A stretch of DNA of 64,000 nucleotides from Gaiella occulta (GTDB lineage Bacteria; Actinomycetota; Thermoleophilia; Gaiellales; Gaiellaceae), in contig NZ_QQZY01000008.1 in assembly GCF_003351045.1 (NCBI RefSeq), positions 1 to 64,000 on the forward strand, read 5' to 3'. Both the position numbers and the translations under genes were made by a program. A model generated the notes under the pieces. That model saw only the letters and a program-made list of their open reading frames with translations. It had not been told where the DNA came from and did no database searches. Positions 48,980 through 57,569 of this stretch are shown piece after piece. Each line of letters begins with the position of its first letter. Position 1 is the first letter of the stretch.

Positions 48980-50037
48980 ACGTCGCGCTGTTCAGCCCGG
49001 TCTGGTTCCCCGTGCCTCCCGACCGCTACGGCGGCATCGAGGCGGTGGTACATCTGCTGGCAGACGGGCTCGTGGACGCCGGCGTCGACGTGACGCTCTT
49101 CGCGTCCGGCGACTCGAGCACCACCGCCGAGCTCGTCTCCGTCTTCGACCGCGCTCCGAGCGAGCGCATCGGCCAGAGCTTCTGGGAGCTCCAGCACGCG
49201 CTCGCCTGTCTGGAGCTGATCGACGAGTTCGACATCGTCCACGATCACTCCGGCCTCGTCGGCCTCACCCTGTTCGGGCTCACGCGGCGGCCGCTGCTGC
49301 ACACGGTGCACGGACCGCTCACCGGCGAGCCGGGAGAGGTGTACGAGCGCGTGTGCCGGGTCGTGCCCGACGCGGGCCTCGTCTCGCTCACCCTCAACCA
49401 GCGCAGGCCCCGGCCGCACCTGCCCTGGGTGGCGAACGTGCACAACGCGATCGACACGTCCCGCTATCCGTGCGATCGCCGCCCCGGCGAGTCGCTGCTC
49501 TTCCTCGGGCGCATGAGCCCCGACAAGGGTGCACACCGCGCGATCGAGATCGCCCGCCGCACGGGAAGGCCGTTGAAGATCGCGGCCAAGTGCCGCGAGA
49601 CGGAGGAGATCGCCTACTTCGAGCAGCACGTCGAGCCGCACCTCGGCGACGGGATCGAGTACATGGGCGAGGTCGGGCACGCCGAGAAGTGCGCGCTCCT
49701 GCAGGAGGCCCACGCGCTCCTCATGCCGATCGACTGGGAGGAGCCGTTCGGCCTCGTCATGATCGAGGCGCTCGCATGCGGAACGCCGGTCGTCGCCATG
49801 CGCCGCGGCTCGGTGCCGGAGCTCCTCCGCCACGGCCGCACGGCCTACATCGCCGACGATCTCGACGACATGGTCGCGGGCGTCGATCGCGTCGGCGAGC
49901 TCGACCCGTCCGTGCTGCGCGCCGAGGCGGAGCGGAGGTTCTCGGTCGCGAAGATGGTGAGCGGATACGTCGCCGCCTACGAGACGATGATCTCTCCCGA
50001 GCGGAGCGACGAGCGCGGCGCTCTCTTCGCCGCCTGA
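48976..50037 (+). CDS. GT4-family glycosyltransferase
   Basis: A GT-B glycosyltransferase. The N-terminal donor/acceptor half starts [32 protein letters not shown], and the C-terminal GT4 motif is LLFLGRMSPDKGAHRAIEIARR ... LLMPIDWEEPFGLVMIEALACGTPVVAMRRGSVPELL (E-x7-E). The EPFGLVMIEAL segment binds the nucleotide sugar. Length 353 aa. Start overlaps the debranching-type gene. No signal peptide; cytosolic. The sugar is unknown. Confidence 0.92.
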   Translation: MNVALFSPVWFPVPPDRYGGIEAVVHLLADGLVDAGVDVTLFASGDSSTTAELVSVFDRAPSERIGQSFWELQHALACLELIDEFDIVHDHSGLVGLTLFGLTRRPLLHTVHGPLTGEPGEVYERVCRVVPDAGLVSLTLNQRRPRPHLPWVANVHNAIDTSRYPCDRRPGESLLFLGRMSPDKGAHRAIEIARRTGRPLKIAAKCRETEEIAYFEQHVEPHLGDGIEYMGEVGHAEKCALLQEAHALLMPIDWEEPFGLVMIEALACGTPVVAMRRGSVPELLRHGRTAYIADDLDDMVAGVDRVGELDPSVLRAEAERRFSVAKMVSGYVAAYETMISPERSDERGALFAA

Positions 50038-50114
50038 CGCGGCGTCCGGCACCGTCCTGCGCACGTGCGCCGGCTGCGCAGCCCCGGAGCGCGACCGGTG
50101 GGTACGCTCGCCCC

Positions 50115-51200
50115 ATGGCGACGACACCGCTGAAGGCGCCGGCGGACGGCTTCGACTCGCCCTTCCCCGACACGCGCTTCGACGCGCTGCTGCTCGTGTC
50201 GTTCGGCGGGCCGGAGGGGATGGACGATGTGATCCCGTTCCTCGAGAACGTCGCGCGCGGACGTAACGTCCCGCGCGAGCGGCTCGAAGAGGTGGCGCGC
50301 CACTACGAGCTGTTCGGCGGCGTCAGCCCGATCAACGCGCAGAACCGGGCGCTGATCGCGGCATTGCGCGCCGAGCTCGACGCGCACGGCGTCGACCTGC
50401 CGATCTACTTCGGCAACCGCAACTGGCATCCGCTCCTCCCCGACGCGCTGCACGAGATGGCGGCCGACGGGGTCGAGCGGGCGCTCGCGTTCTTCACGTC
50501 GGGGTTCTCGTGCTACTCGGGCTGCCGCCAGTACCGCGAGAACCTGTACGTCGCCCAGCAGCAGGTGGGCGCGAAGGCGCCGGAGGTGCTGCGCACGCGC
50601 ATGTTCTTCAACCATCCCGGCTGGGTGGAGGCGAACGCCGACCATGTCCGCGCGGCGCTGGACGCGATCCCCGCAGAGCGACGCGCGCGGGCGCACGTTG
50701 CGTTCACGGCGCACTCGATCCCGCTCGCGATGGCGCGGGCGTCGCGCTACGAAGACCAGCTTCGCGAGAGCGCGCGCCTCGTCGCCGAGGCGGTCGACAG
50801 CGCCGACGCGGCGCTCGTCTACCAGAGCCGCAGCGGCCCGCCGCACGTCCCGTGGCTCGAGCCGGACATCCTCGACCACCTGCGGGCGCTCGCGGCGCGC
50901 GGCGTGGAGGACGTGGTCGTGTCGCCGCTCGGCTTCGTCTCCGACCACCTGGAAGTGCTGTTCGATCTCGACGTGGAGGCGAAGAAGCTGGCGGGCGAGC
51001 TCGGCCTCAACCTCGTGCGCGCGCCGACCGCCTCGACGCACCCGGCGTTCGTGGCGATGATCCGCGAGCTGATCCAGGAGCGCCTCGACCCCTCACGCGA
51101 GAAGCGCGCGCTGGGCCGCTTCGCGCCGGCGCACGACGTCTGCCCGGTCGACTGCTGCCTGCCGGGCACGGGCCGGCCGAGCCCGTGGGCGCAAGCGTGA
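50115..51200 (+). CDS. Ferrochelatase (coproporphyrin-type)
   Basis: Inserts Fe2+ into coproporphyrin III or protoporphyrin. Signatures: ALLLVSFGGPEGMDDVIPFLENV, the catalytic-His region VAFTAHSIPLAMA, VYQSRSGPPHVPWLEPDI and VSPLGFVSDHLEVLFDLDVEA. The C-terminus DVCPVDCCLPGTG and the internal FSCYSGCRQYREN provide Cys residues that could bind the [2Fe-2S] cluster seen in actinobacterial enzymes. Length 361 aa. The ATG at 50115 is the first in-frame start after the GT4 gene. In Gram-positive bacteria the product would feed the coproporphyrin-dependent haem route. Confidence 0.93.
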   Translation: MATTPLKAPADGFDSPFPDTRFDALLLVSFGGPEGMDDVIPFLENVARGRNVPRERLEEVARHYELFGGVSPINAQNRALIAALRAELDAHGVDLPIYFGNRNWHPLLPDALHEMAADGVERALAFFTSGFSCYSGCRQYRENLYVAQQQVGAKAPEVLRTRMFFNHPGWVEANADHVRAALDAIPAERRARAHVAFTAHSIPLAMARASRYEDQLRESARLVAEAVDSADAALVYQSRSGPPHVPWLEPDILDHLRALAARGVEDVVVSPLGFVSDHLEVLFDLDVEAKKLAGELGLNLVRAPTASTHPAFVAMIRELIQERLDPSREKRALGRFAPAHDVCPVDCCLPGTGRPSPWAQA

Positions 51201-51421
51201 TCCGCCTCGTTCGCGTCCGCGCCGGCGCTTCGCGGACACCGTCCCGACTTGCCCGTCGAAGCCCCGTTAGCCCTTGCGATCTCGTTCGGCCTCTCTCGCG
51301 CGGCCGACGGCCTCGGCTGCTGGGCGAGGGGGTCACTGATAACAGGCAGTCGTTCTCCAACGAAACTATTGTGCAGGAAAGTTTCGTGTATGAATGTTTC
51401 TCCTGCTGCACTAATGGCCGG
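51201..51421. other. Intergenic region after the ferrochelatase
   Basis: No gene seen. It becomes AT-richer towards 51340-51420, just before the ATPase-gene remnant, where the remnant's promoter probably lay. Confidence 0.5.
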
Positions 51422-51574
51422 ATGACATCCCGGAAGTTCCTTGGCCGAGACCGCGAGCTGGAGAAGCTCGCCGGCCTCCTCAAGGAGAGGGCCGCCTGGG
51501 TCTGCACCGCTTGGCCCGACTTCTTCTCACCTGTCACACGGTCTTGTCCGGCGATCCGATGTCAGCCGGCATGA
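51422..51574 (+). pseudogene. 5' remnant of an archaeal-type/DUF234-like ATPase gene
   Basis: MTSRKFLGRDRELEKLAGLLKERAAWV is the usual N-terminus of ATPases that continue into a P-loop (GRRRIGKT). Here the frame instead passes into unrelated residues (CTAWPDFFSPVTRSC) and stops within 50 codons. The 3' part overlaps, on the opposite strand, the downstream extension of the HNH-like gene. A truncation by deletion is likely. Confidence 0.6.
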
Positions 51575-51695
51575 GCGGGCTGTTGTACGGAAGCCGGAGA
51601 TCGACATCCACCTGCTCGTCATAGCCGAGCACAGTGAGATGCGTGACCTCACCAGAGCGCGCTTGCAGACCTTCTGGTTCGTCGATCGTTAGCGT
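51534..51695 (-). pseudogene. In-frame continuation of the HNH-like gene after an amber codon
   Basis: Directly after the TAG at 51696-51698 the same frame continues for about 53 codons, TLTIDEPEGLQARSGEVTHL to LPYNSPLMPADIGSPDKTV, ending at TGA (51534-51536). Composition and strand-turn pattern look like true protein sequence. Either the gene is a recent nonsense pseudogene or the stop is read through. Confidence 0.55.
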
Positions 51696-52415
51696 CTAAC
51701 TGAAGGGCGGGTACAGGATGTCGGTGGCCGCGAACGCCCTGATCGTGGAGCCGTCGAAGTGTGCGAGCATGTAGAGGCCTGCGTGGCGCGCGAGCGGCTC
51801 GTCGTAGATCCCGAGGTAGAGGCGGTAGCGGTCCGGTAGCCCCACGAGGTCGCGCTCCGCGACGAACCGGCGCAACGGCTCGTGCTCGGCGGCGAACTCG
51901 CTCGTGTTGATCACGAGCAGCATTAGCACGACCTGCTTCACGAACCTGACGGGGTACGACGGGGGCACTTTCAGGTTGACGGCTTCGATGTTCTCGCGCT
52001 CAGGATGCTCGCGGATGTCGTTCACGATGTCGGCGCCGAGAGACGCCCACTCCCGGAACTCGGGGACGTACCAGTTGCCACCGCGCTCGTTGTTGCATTT
52101 GTCGCAGAGCACGAAGTAGCCGGAGCCGCGCTGATCGTTCAGCCACCGCGCCCGCTCGCCCGCCTCGAACAGCATCCGCTGATCGAGCGTGTACGTACGC
52201 GCCGGCGAATTGTTGAACGCACACTGGGGTGGCACATGCTCAAAGGTCAGGCGGCCGTACCAGCCACAGACCCGGCAAGTGCCGATTACGTGCCTCTCCG
52301 CGATGACGAGACGGTACTCCCCTTCGCGGCGATACCAGGATCCCGCCGACAAAGACCGAGATCGCTTGTGCGACAAATAACTTGGGTGGAGCCATGCAAC
52401 TGCAATCGGCCGCAA
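51696..52415 (-). CDS. HNH-endonuclease-like protein, probably interrupted by an amber stop
   Basis: A treble-clef/HNH-like region is visible: IGTCRVCGWYGRLTFEHVPPQCAFNN followed by YFVLCDKCNNERGGNWYVPEFREW, with CxxC...H...CxxC metal ligands. The rest (about residues 125-239) is an alpha/beta domain without a recognised family. The N-terminal 35 residues of the longest frame may not be translated; a start nearer VIAERHVIGTC is possible. The gene has GC-moderate codons and lies between core genes, suggesting transfer. See the downstream in-frame extension. Confidence 0.6.
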   Translation of the reverse strand: MRPIAVAWLHPSYLSHKRSRSLSAGSWYRREGEYRLVIAERHVIGTCRVCGWYGRLTFEHVPPQCAFNNSPARTYTLDQRMLFEAGERARWLNDQRGSGYFVLCDKCNNERGGNWYVPEFREWASLGADIVNDIREHPERENIEAVNLKVPPSYPVRFVKQVVLMLLVINTSEFAAEHEPLRRFVAERDLVGLPDRYRLYLGIYDEPLARHAGLYMLAHFDGSTIRAFAATDILYPPFS

Positions 52416-52494
52416 GCGGCGGCTCGAAAAATCCAGCGATTAGCAGGATCTTTCGAGACAGGCCGATGCAATCAAGCGTTCAACCAGCTCCTCG

Positions 52495-53712
52495 CTACTT
52501 GACCAGGCTGAGCATCTTGAACATCGGCAGGTACATGCTGATGATGATGATGCCGACCATGACGCCGACGCCGACCATCATCAGCGGCTCGATGATCGAG
52601 GTCAGCGCGGCGATCGACGCGTCGACCTCGTCCTCGTAGAAGTCCGCCACCTTCGAGAGCATCTTCTCGAGCTCGCCCGTTTCCTCGCCGATCTTCACCA
52701 TCTGCGCGACCATGGGCGGGAACACCTCGCTGTCGATCAGGGGCTGCGCGATCGACGCGCCCTCCTGCACGCGGGCCCGCAGGTGCCCGGTCTCCTCCTC
52801 GACGACCCAGTTGCCGGACGTCTGCGCCGTGATCTCGAGCGCGCGCATGATGTCGACGCCCGACGCGATCAGCGTCGACAGCGTGCGCGACCAGCGCGCC
52901 ATCGCGATCTTGCGCACGACGCTGCCGATCTGCGCGGGCAGCCTTAGCTTGAAGCGATCCCACGCCTGCCGGCCGGGCTCTGTCCTCTTCCAGCGGAAGA
53001 AGCTCCAGAGCGAGAGGCCGACGACGGGGAAGATGACGAACCAGTAGCCGCGCAGCGCGTTCGACGCGTACAGCACGTACTGCGTCAGCGTCGGCAGCTC
53101 GCCGCCGAGCTGGTCGAAGATCTTGACGAAGATGGGGACGAGGAACATCAGCATCCCCGTCATCACGAGGGTCGCGAACGTGAGCACGACGCTCGGATAG
53201 ATCATCGCGCCCTTGACACGGCGCTTGATCCGCTCCTCCTTCTCGATCTGGATCGCGACGCGGTCGAGCACAGTGTCGAGCACGCCCGCGGCCTCCCCCG
53301 CTTCCACCATGGCGATGTAGAGCCGGCTGAACACCGTCGTATGGCGTGCCATCGCCTCGGAGAGCAACGCGCCCGTCTCCACCTGCTCGCGGATGTCGGC
53401 GATCACGGCCGCGAGCGCCTTGTCGTCGGTCTGCTGCTCGAGGATCACGAGCGCCGTCACGACGGACAGTCCCGCCTCGATCATGGTCGCGAACTGGCGC
53501 GAGAACACCTGCAGCGACTTCGGCTTGACCTTCCTGGTCTCGAACAGGCTCTTCCGCGACGACGGCGCCGGGCTCCTCAGCTCCTCGACCCGCTGGGCGA
53601 GAAGCCCGTTGCCGCGAAGGGCATCGCGCGCAGCCGAGAGGTCGGCTGCCTGGATCTCGCCCGTGAGCTCGGCCCCCTGGGCGTTGATGGCGCTGTAGGC
53701 GAAGGAGGGCAT
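52495..53712 (-). CDS. pilC: Type IV pilus inner-membrane platform protein PilC
   Basis: Two GspF-type domains: FSRQFATMIEAGLSVVTALVILE...VSRLYIAMVEAGEAAGVLDTVLDRVA and RWSRTLSTLIASGVDIMRALEITA...VFPPMVAQMVKIGEETGELEKMLSKVADFYEDEVD. Three TM helices are visible (about 165-190, 215-235 and the C-terminal MMVGVGVMVGIIIISMYLPMF). Length 405 aa is normal. It anchors PilB and PilT at the membrane. First gene on the left of the minus-strand pilus operon, 11 bases after the PilP-like gene. Confidence 0.95.
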   Translation of the reverse strand: MPSFAYSAINAQGAELTGEIQAADLSAARDALRGNGLLAQRVEELRSPAPSSRKSLFETRKVKPKSLQVFSRQFATMIEAGLSVVTALVILEQQTDDKALAAVIADIREQVETGALLSEAMARHTTVFSRLYIAMVEAGEAAGVLDTVLDRVAIQIEKEERIKRRVKGAMIYPSVVLTFATLVMTGMLMFLVPIFVKIFDQLGGELPTLTQYVLYASNALRGYWFVIFPVVGLSLWSFFRWKRTEPGRQAWDRFKLRLPAQIGSVVRKIAMARWSRTLSTLIASGVDIMRALEITAQTSGNWVVEEETGHLRARVQEGASIAQPLIDSEVFPPMVAQMVKIGEETGELEKMLSKVADFYEDEVDASIAALTSIIEPLMMVGVGVMVGIIIISMYLPMFKMLSLVK

Positions 53713-53723
53713 CGCTCGCTCCC

Positions 53724-54545
53724 CTACTTCTGCACGGAGGTCGGGGCGGCCGCCGCGCTCGGCGCCGGGGCGGTGAAGCTCTCGATCTTCTCCGGCGCCG
53801 CGCCAAGGTACACGAGCTTCACCGCGTAGCGCGCGCCGGTTGCGTCGTTCACGAGCGTCACCTGCTTATCCAGCTTCAGCGCGATCGTCTTGCCGCCGGC
53901 GAACGTCCCGCCGGCGACGCCGATCCGCGCCGTCCCCTTCTTGAGCGAGACGAGGACGAACATGGGGTCGCTCTTCGGGAACGTGTCCCTGAGCGAGAGC
54001 GCCTGTGGCGAACCGTTGATGACGATGGTCGCGTTCGTCAGGGCCGGCTGGGCAGGCGTCGCCGGCGCGGAGCCCGCCGGTGCGACGGTGACGCCGCCGC
54101 TGAGGTCGCCGCCGGCTCCGGCCGGCGCGCCCGCGCTCGGAGCGGGGGCCGGGGTCGCGGCGGGGGCAGCGCTGACGTCGCTCTGCTGCTGCACGAACGG
54201 GTCCTTCGCCTCGAACAGGCTGAACGAGCGCAGCTGCCCCTCCGTGGCTCGGGGGGCGGCCGCGCCGACGATCGTGACGCCGGCGAGCACGGCGCGCGGG
54301 CCGGTCCCGGCCTGCGCGGGTGCGGCCGGGCTCGCCGGTGCCGTCGACGACGCCGGCGAGCCCGGGACCGACGCGACCGGAGGCGCGCTCGCTGCCGCAG
54401 GAGCGGCCGCGGGCGGGTTGAGCTGCTTCCACAGCTTCGGGCCCTGGATCGCGCCGAGGCCGAGCAGCACCACGCCCATCACGACGAGCATCGTCTTCTG
54501 CTTCTTCGCCTTGGCGGCGGCGTGGTCGATCTGCTTCCTGGCCAT
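53724..54545 (-). CDS. PilP-like pilus assembly protein
   Basis: An N-terminal TM segment (about residues 17-36, KTMLVVMGVVLLGLGAIQGP) and a long Ala/Pro linker lead to a C-terminal beta domain. FSLFEAKDPFVQQ resembles the F..DPF motif of PilP, and SLRDTFPKSDPMFVLVSLKKGTARIGVAGGTF follows with strands up to AVKLVYLGAAPEKI. Position between pilO and pilC is where pilP usually lies. Sequence identity with known PilP is not evident, hence PilP-like. The ATG overlaps the pilO stop (TGATG). Confidence 0.7.
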   Translation of the reverse strand: MARKQIDHAAAKAKKQKTMLVVMGVVLLGLGAIQGPKLWKQLNPPAAAPAAASAPPVASVPGSPASSTAPASPAAPAQAGTGPRAVLAGVTIVGAAAPRATEGQLRSFSLFEAKDPFVQQQSDVSAAPAATPAPAPSAGAPAGAGGDLSGGVTVAPAGSAPATPAQPALTNATIVINGSPQALSLRDTFPKSDPMFVLVSLKKGTARIGVAGGTFAGGKTIALKLDKQVTLVNDATGARYAVKLVYLGAAPEKIESFTAPAPSAAAAPTSVQK

Positions 54546-55201
54546 CAGGGCGTCACTCCTGCTGCAACCGTCCCGCTCGAGGACGGCGTGCTGGTCGTGG
54601 AGTGGTCGGGGGTCGCGGCCGGTGCGGACGTCGAGAACACGTACGCGTTGATCGTCACCGTCGCCTTCACGATCGGGAACTTCTTGTCCAGATCCGGCTG
54701 AGCGAGGTCGACGCCGGCGACCGAGTAGAGCCGGCCGCGGGCGTCGAGCCGCCCCTCGCGAACGCCGACGAGCGAGCGCAGGTCGCCGAGGAAGCGCGAG
54801 ACGTCGGCGAACCGTCCCTGGACGATGACGCCGAGCGGCTGGGTCACGAAGCCGCTGCCCATCTGCGCTCCCGAGGGCGTGATCGAGCGGAACTCGAGCC
54901 TGTTCCGGCCCGCGAGCCGGTCGACGTCCAGCAGGATGCCGGCCATGTCGGTGGAGTTCGGCAGTGCCTTCGTGAGGCGATAGATGTCTCCGGGCTTCAC
55001 CTTGACGTTCGCGGACGGGCGGGCGAGCGCGAGGCGGCGCTGCGAGAGATCGCCGCGCGCCTCGCTGATCTGCCGCTCGAGCTGCGCGGCCTTCGAGCGC
55101 TGCGGGCCGACGAGCAGGAACCACCCCGCCGCGACGACGAGCAGGAGGGCGGCGACGGCGCCGCCGATCGTGCGCTCGCGGGAGCCGAGCAGGCCGCTCA
55201 T
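54545..55201 (-). CDS. pilO: Type IV pilus alignment protein PilO
   Basis: A short cytoplasmic N-terminus, TM helix (about residues 12-32, IGGAVAALLLVVAAGWFLLVG), a coiled coil (SKAAQLERQISEARGDLSQRRLAL) and a ferredoxin-like periplasmic domain (GILLDVDRLAGRNRLEFRSITPSG...LGVIVQGRFADVSRFLGDLRSL). Length 218 aa. It pairs with the PilN part of the fusion protein. Start overlaps the stop of pilMN (55198-55201). A Ser/Thr-rich tail follows the domain. Confidence 0.9.
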   Translation of the reverse strand: MSGLLGSRERTIGGAVAALLLVVAAGWFLLVGPQRSKAAQLERQISEARGDLSQRRLALARPSANVKVKPGDIYRLTKALPNSTDMAGILLDVDRLAGRNRLEFRSITPSGAQMGSGFVTQPLGVIVQGRFADVSRFLGDLRSLVGVREGRLDARGRLYSVAGVDLAQPDLDKKFPIVKATVTINAYVFSTSAPAATPDHSTTSTPSSSGTVAAGVTP

Positions 55202-57561
55202 CGGGAACCTCCGGTCTTGGTCAGAGCCGCGACGATCACGAAGCGGACGACGTCCTTCTTGCCGACCGTCTCGCGCTGGCTCGAGGTGAGGGTGACGCGC
55301 GACAGCGAGGGGAGCGTTGCGAGCCGCGCCAGCAGCCGGGCGACATCGGGCTGCGAGTACGTGTAGCCCTCCATCGTGACGTCGGTCGGAGGCGCCTCCG
55401 GCTGTCCGACCGTCGCCGCGGTCGCGGCGGTGGTGTTGCCGTCGGCCGACACGACCGGCTGCGGCTCCTTCGCCGACAGCGACTTCAGCCACACGTTGCC
55501 GGGCAGGACGCGGGAGATGTCGCGGAACATCGCGTCCCAGGCGAGGCGGCCGCCGAGCACGTTGGCGACCGCGGTCGCGCGGGCGGCCTCGTCGCCGACC
55601 ACGCGTGCGTCGATCTCCGGCCCCTGCGGCTTCGGCAGGGCCGCGATCTGCGCGGCGACCGCGTCCAGCTCGGCCTGCCTGTCGCCGACCGCCCCGTGGG
55701 CGCCCATGTAGAGGACGCCGAGCGCGACGAGCGGGACGGCGGCGGCGACCGGCGCTGCGAGCGCGATCAGGCTCGACCGCATGCTGCGCGTCTTGACCGC
55801 GTCCGACGGCAGCAGGTTGACGCTGCGCGTCGAGATGTCGTCGATCGCGAGGCCGATCGGGACCGCCATCGACCCGATCGCGGTCTCGATCGCCGGGTCG
55901 AACGACCCGGCCGCGACGACGCGGCCGAGCGGGTCGCCGAGCCGGACGTTGACGCCGATCATCTGGTGCAGCGTCTCGCCGAGCCCCTCGAGGTGCGAGG
56001 TGCCGCCGGTGATCACGATCTCCCCGATGCCCAGCGACTCGGGCTGGGTCTGGTAGAACTGGAGGGAACTGACGAGCTCGCGCGCGAACGGGGTCAGCCG
56101 CAGCCGCACGGCGTCGACCGCTCTGGCGCGCGCCACCTCGTCGAGCCCGTCGAGCTGGCGGCCGGGGCCGCTGAGCGAGAGATGGCGCAGGATCGTGGCG
56201 GCCTCGGCCGGATGCACCTCGAGCGCGGTCGCGATCGCCTCTTGCAGCGCGCCACCGCCCCAGTCGAACACCCGCGTGAACTCGCAGGTGCCGGCGCCGG
56301 CGACGAGCAGCGTCGACGACTCGTGGCCGATCGCGACGACCACCGTGGCCGTGTCGTCGACGGCGCGGACGGAGAAGGGCCTCGGATCGACGAAGGCGCG
56401 CAGCAGGCCGAGCGCCTCCAGGTCGATGCCCGCGAGCTTGATGCCGGCGCGCCCGGCGACCTCCACGTACGGCTCGATCTGGTCGCGTGGGGCAACGACG
56501 AGCAGCACGCGGCGAGTGGACTCGCCCGCCTCGTTGCTGCGCTCCTCGAGCACGCGGTAGTCCAGCACCGACTCGTGCACGGCGACCGGGAGCACCTCGT
56601 GCGCCCGGAAGCGGACGGCGTTGTCGAAGCGCGCGTCGTCGTCGATGCCGGCGATGTCGAAGGTGCGCACACCGATGCGGTTGCTCGAGATGCCGATGCG
56701 GACGTCCTTCTTCGGCAGGCCCTCCTCGTCGAAGAAGGCCCTCAGCGCGTTCGCGAGCGCATCCCCGTCGCGCACCTCGCCGTCGACGACGACGCCGTCT
56801 GCGAGCGGCCGCCGCGCGAGCTCGACGAGCTCCGGGCCGCCGTCCGTGTCGACGACGACGGCCGCGGCGAGCTGCGAGGCGCCGATCTTGACGCCGACGA
56901 CCCGGCGGCCCCTGCCGCTCCTGCTGCCACGGCCCGACCGGCGCCTGGAAACGGCTCGGGCGCCCCACCCGCCGCGGGCGAACCGTCCTGCTCGCCTGGC
57001 CGCGACCTCGTCCGCCGCGCTCTCATCGGCACCAGCGCCGACCACAGGCTCCCCGACCACAGGCTCCCCGGCGGCGGCCGCACCGGCCCCGACATCGGGA
57101 GCGCCACGTCGGCGCCGGAAGCTGAGCTCCCGCTTGTAGAACGGCACCTTCTCCGCGGCCACCGCGGCCTCGGGCTCGGCGATGCCCGCCCGCTCGGCGT
57201 CGTCGTGCTCGGCCGATCCGGCCGTCTGCCACGGAGCCGGCGCTTCCTCGCCGCCGCCGGCCGATATCCGCGGCGTCGTGTCTGCACGCGGCACGCCCCC
57301 GTGGCGCTTGAACGAGAGCTCCGTGCGAAAGCGCGGCTCGTGGTCGACGTCCTGCTCGGAGGGTGCGAAGCCGATCGGCCTGCGGCGCGACTCACCGGGA
57401 GCGGGGAGCGCACGCGTGTCGCCGAAGCCGATCGAGGGGCGGGTCGAGCCTGGCTCGACCGGGTCGCCGGTGCGATGCGGGTCGAAGCCCGGCGCGGGGC
57501 CGGACGAGGGAACGGCGGCATCGTCGCGGCCGGAGAGGACGTTGCGGGGGTTCCAGATCAT
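55198..57561 (-). CDS. Natural PilM-PilN fusion protein
   Basis: An unusually long disordered N-terminus (1-215) holds two copies of an ELSF-(K/R)R motif (residues 81-91 and 145-155). A PilM actin-like ATPase follows (about 216-575: VVGVKIGASQLAAAVVVD, IGISSNRIGVRTFDIAG, VVVAIGHESSTLLVAG, IGEIVITGGTSHLEGLGE). Then PilN begins at VNLLPSDAVKTR (581), the motif that normally contacts PilM, with a TM helix (about 598-620), coiled coil and periplasmic domain to 787. In other bacteria pilM and pilN are separate genes. The complex links the ATPase ring to PilO/PilP. Confidence 0.92.
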   Translation of the reverse strand: MIWNPRNVLSGRDDAAVPSSGPAPGFDPHRTGDPVEPGSTRPSIGFGDTRALPAPGESRRRPIGFAPSEQDVDHEPRFRTELSFKRHGGVPRADTTPRISAGGGEEAPAPWQTAGSAEHDDAERAGIAEPEAAVAAEKVPFYKRELSFRRRRGAPDVGAGAAAAGEPVVGEPVVGAGADESAADEVAARRAGRFARGGWGARAVSRRRSGRGSRSGRGRRVVGVKIGASQLAAAVVVDTDGGPELVELARRPLADGVVVDGEVRDGDALANALRAFFDEEGLPKKDVRIGISSNRIGVRTFDIAGIDDDARFDNAVRFRAHEVLPVAVHESVLDYRVLEERSNEAGESTRRVLLVVAPRDQIEPYVEVAGRAGIKLAGIDLEALGLLRAFVDPRPFSVRAVDDTATVVVAIGHESSTLLVAGAGTCEFTRVFDWGGGALQEAIATALEVHPAEAATILRHLSLSGPGRQLDGLDEVARARAVDAVRLRLTPFARELVSSLQFYQTQPESLGIGEIVITGGTSHLEGLGETLHQMIGVNVRLGDPLGRVVAAGSFDPAIETAIGSMAVPIGLAIDDISTRSVNLLPSDAVKTRSMRSSLIALAAPVAAAVPLVALGVLYMGAHGAVGDRQAELDAVAAQIAALPKPQGPEIDARVVGDEAARATAVANVLGGRLAWDAMFRDISRVLPGNVWLKSLSAKEPQPVVSADGNTTAATAATVGQPEAPPTDVTMEGYTYSQPDVARLLARLATLPSLSRVTLTSSQRETVGKKDVVRFVIVAALTKTGGSR

Positions 57562-57569
57562 GGACGGGC

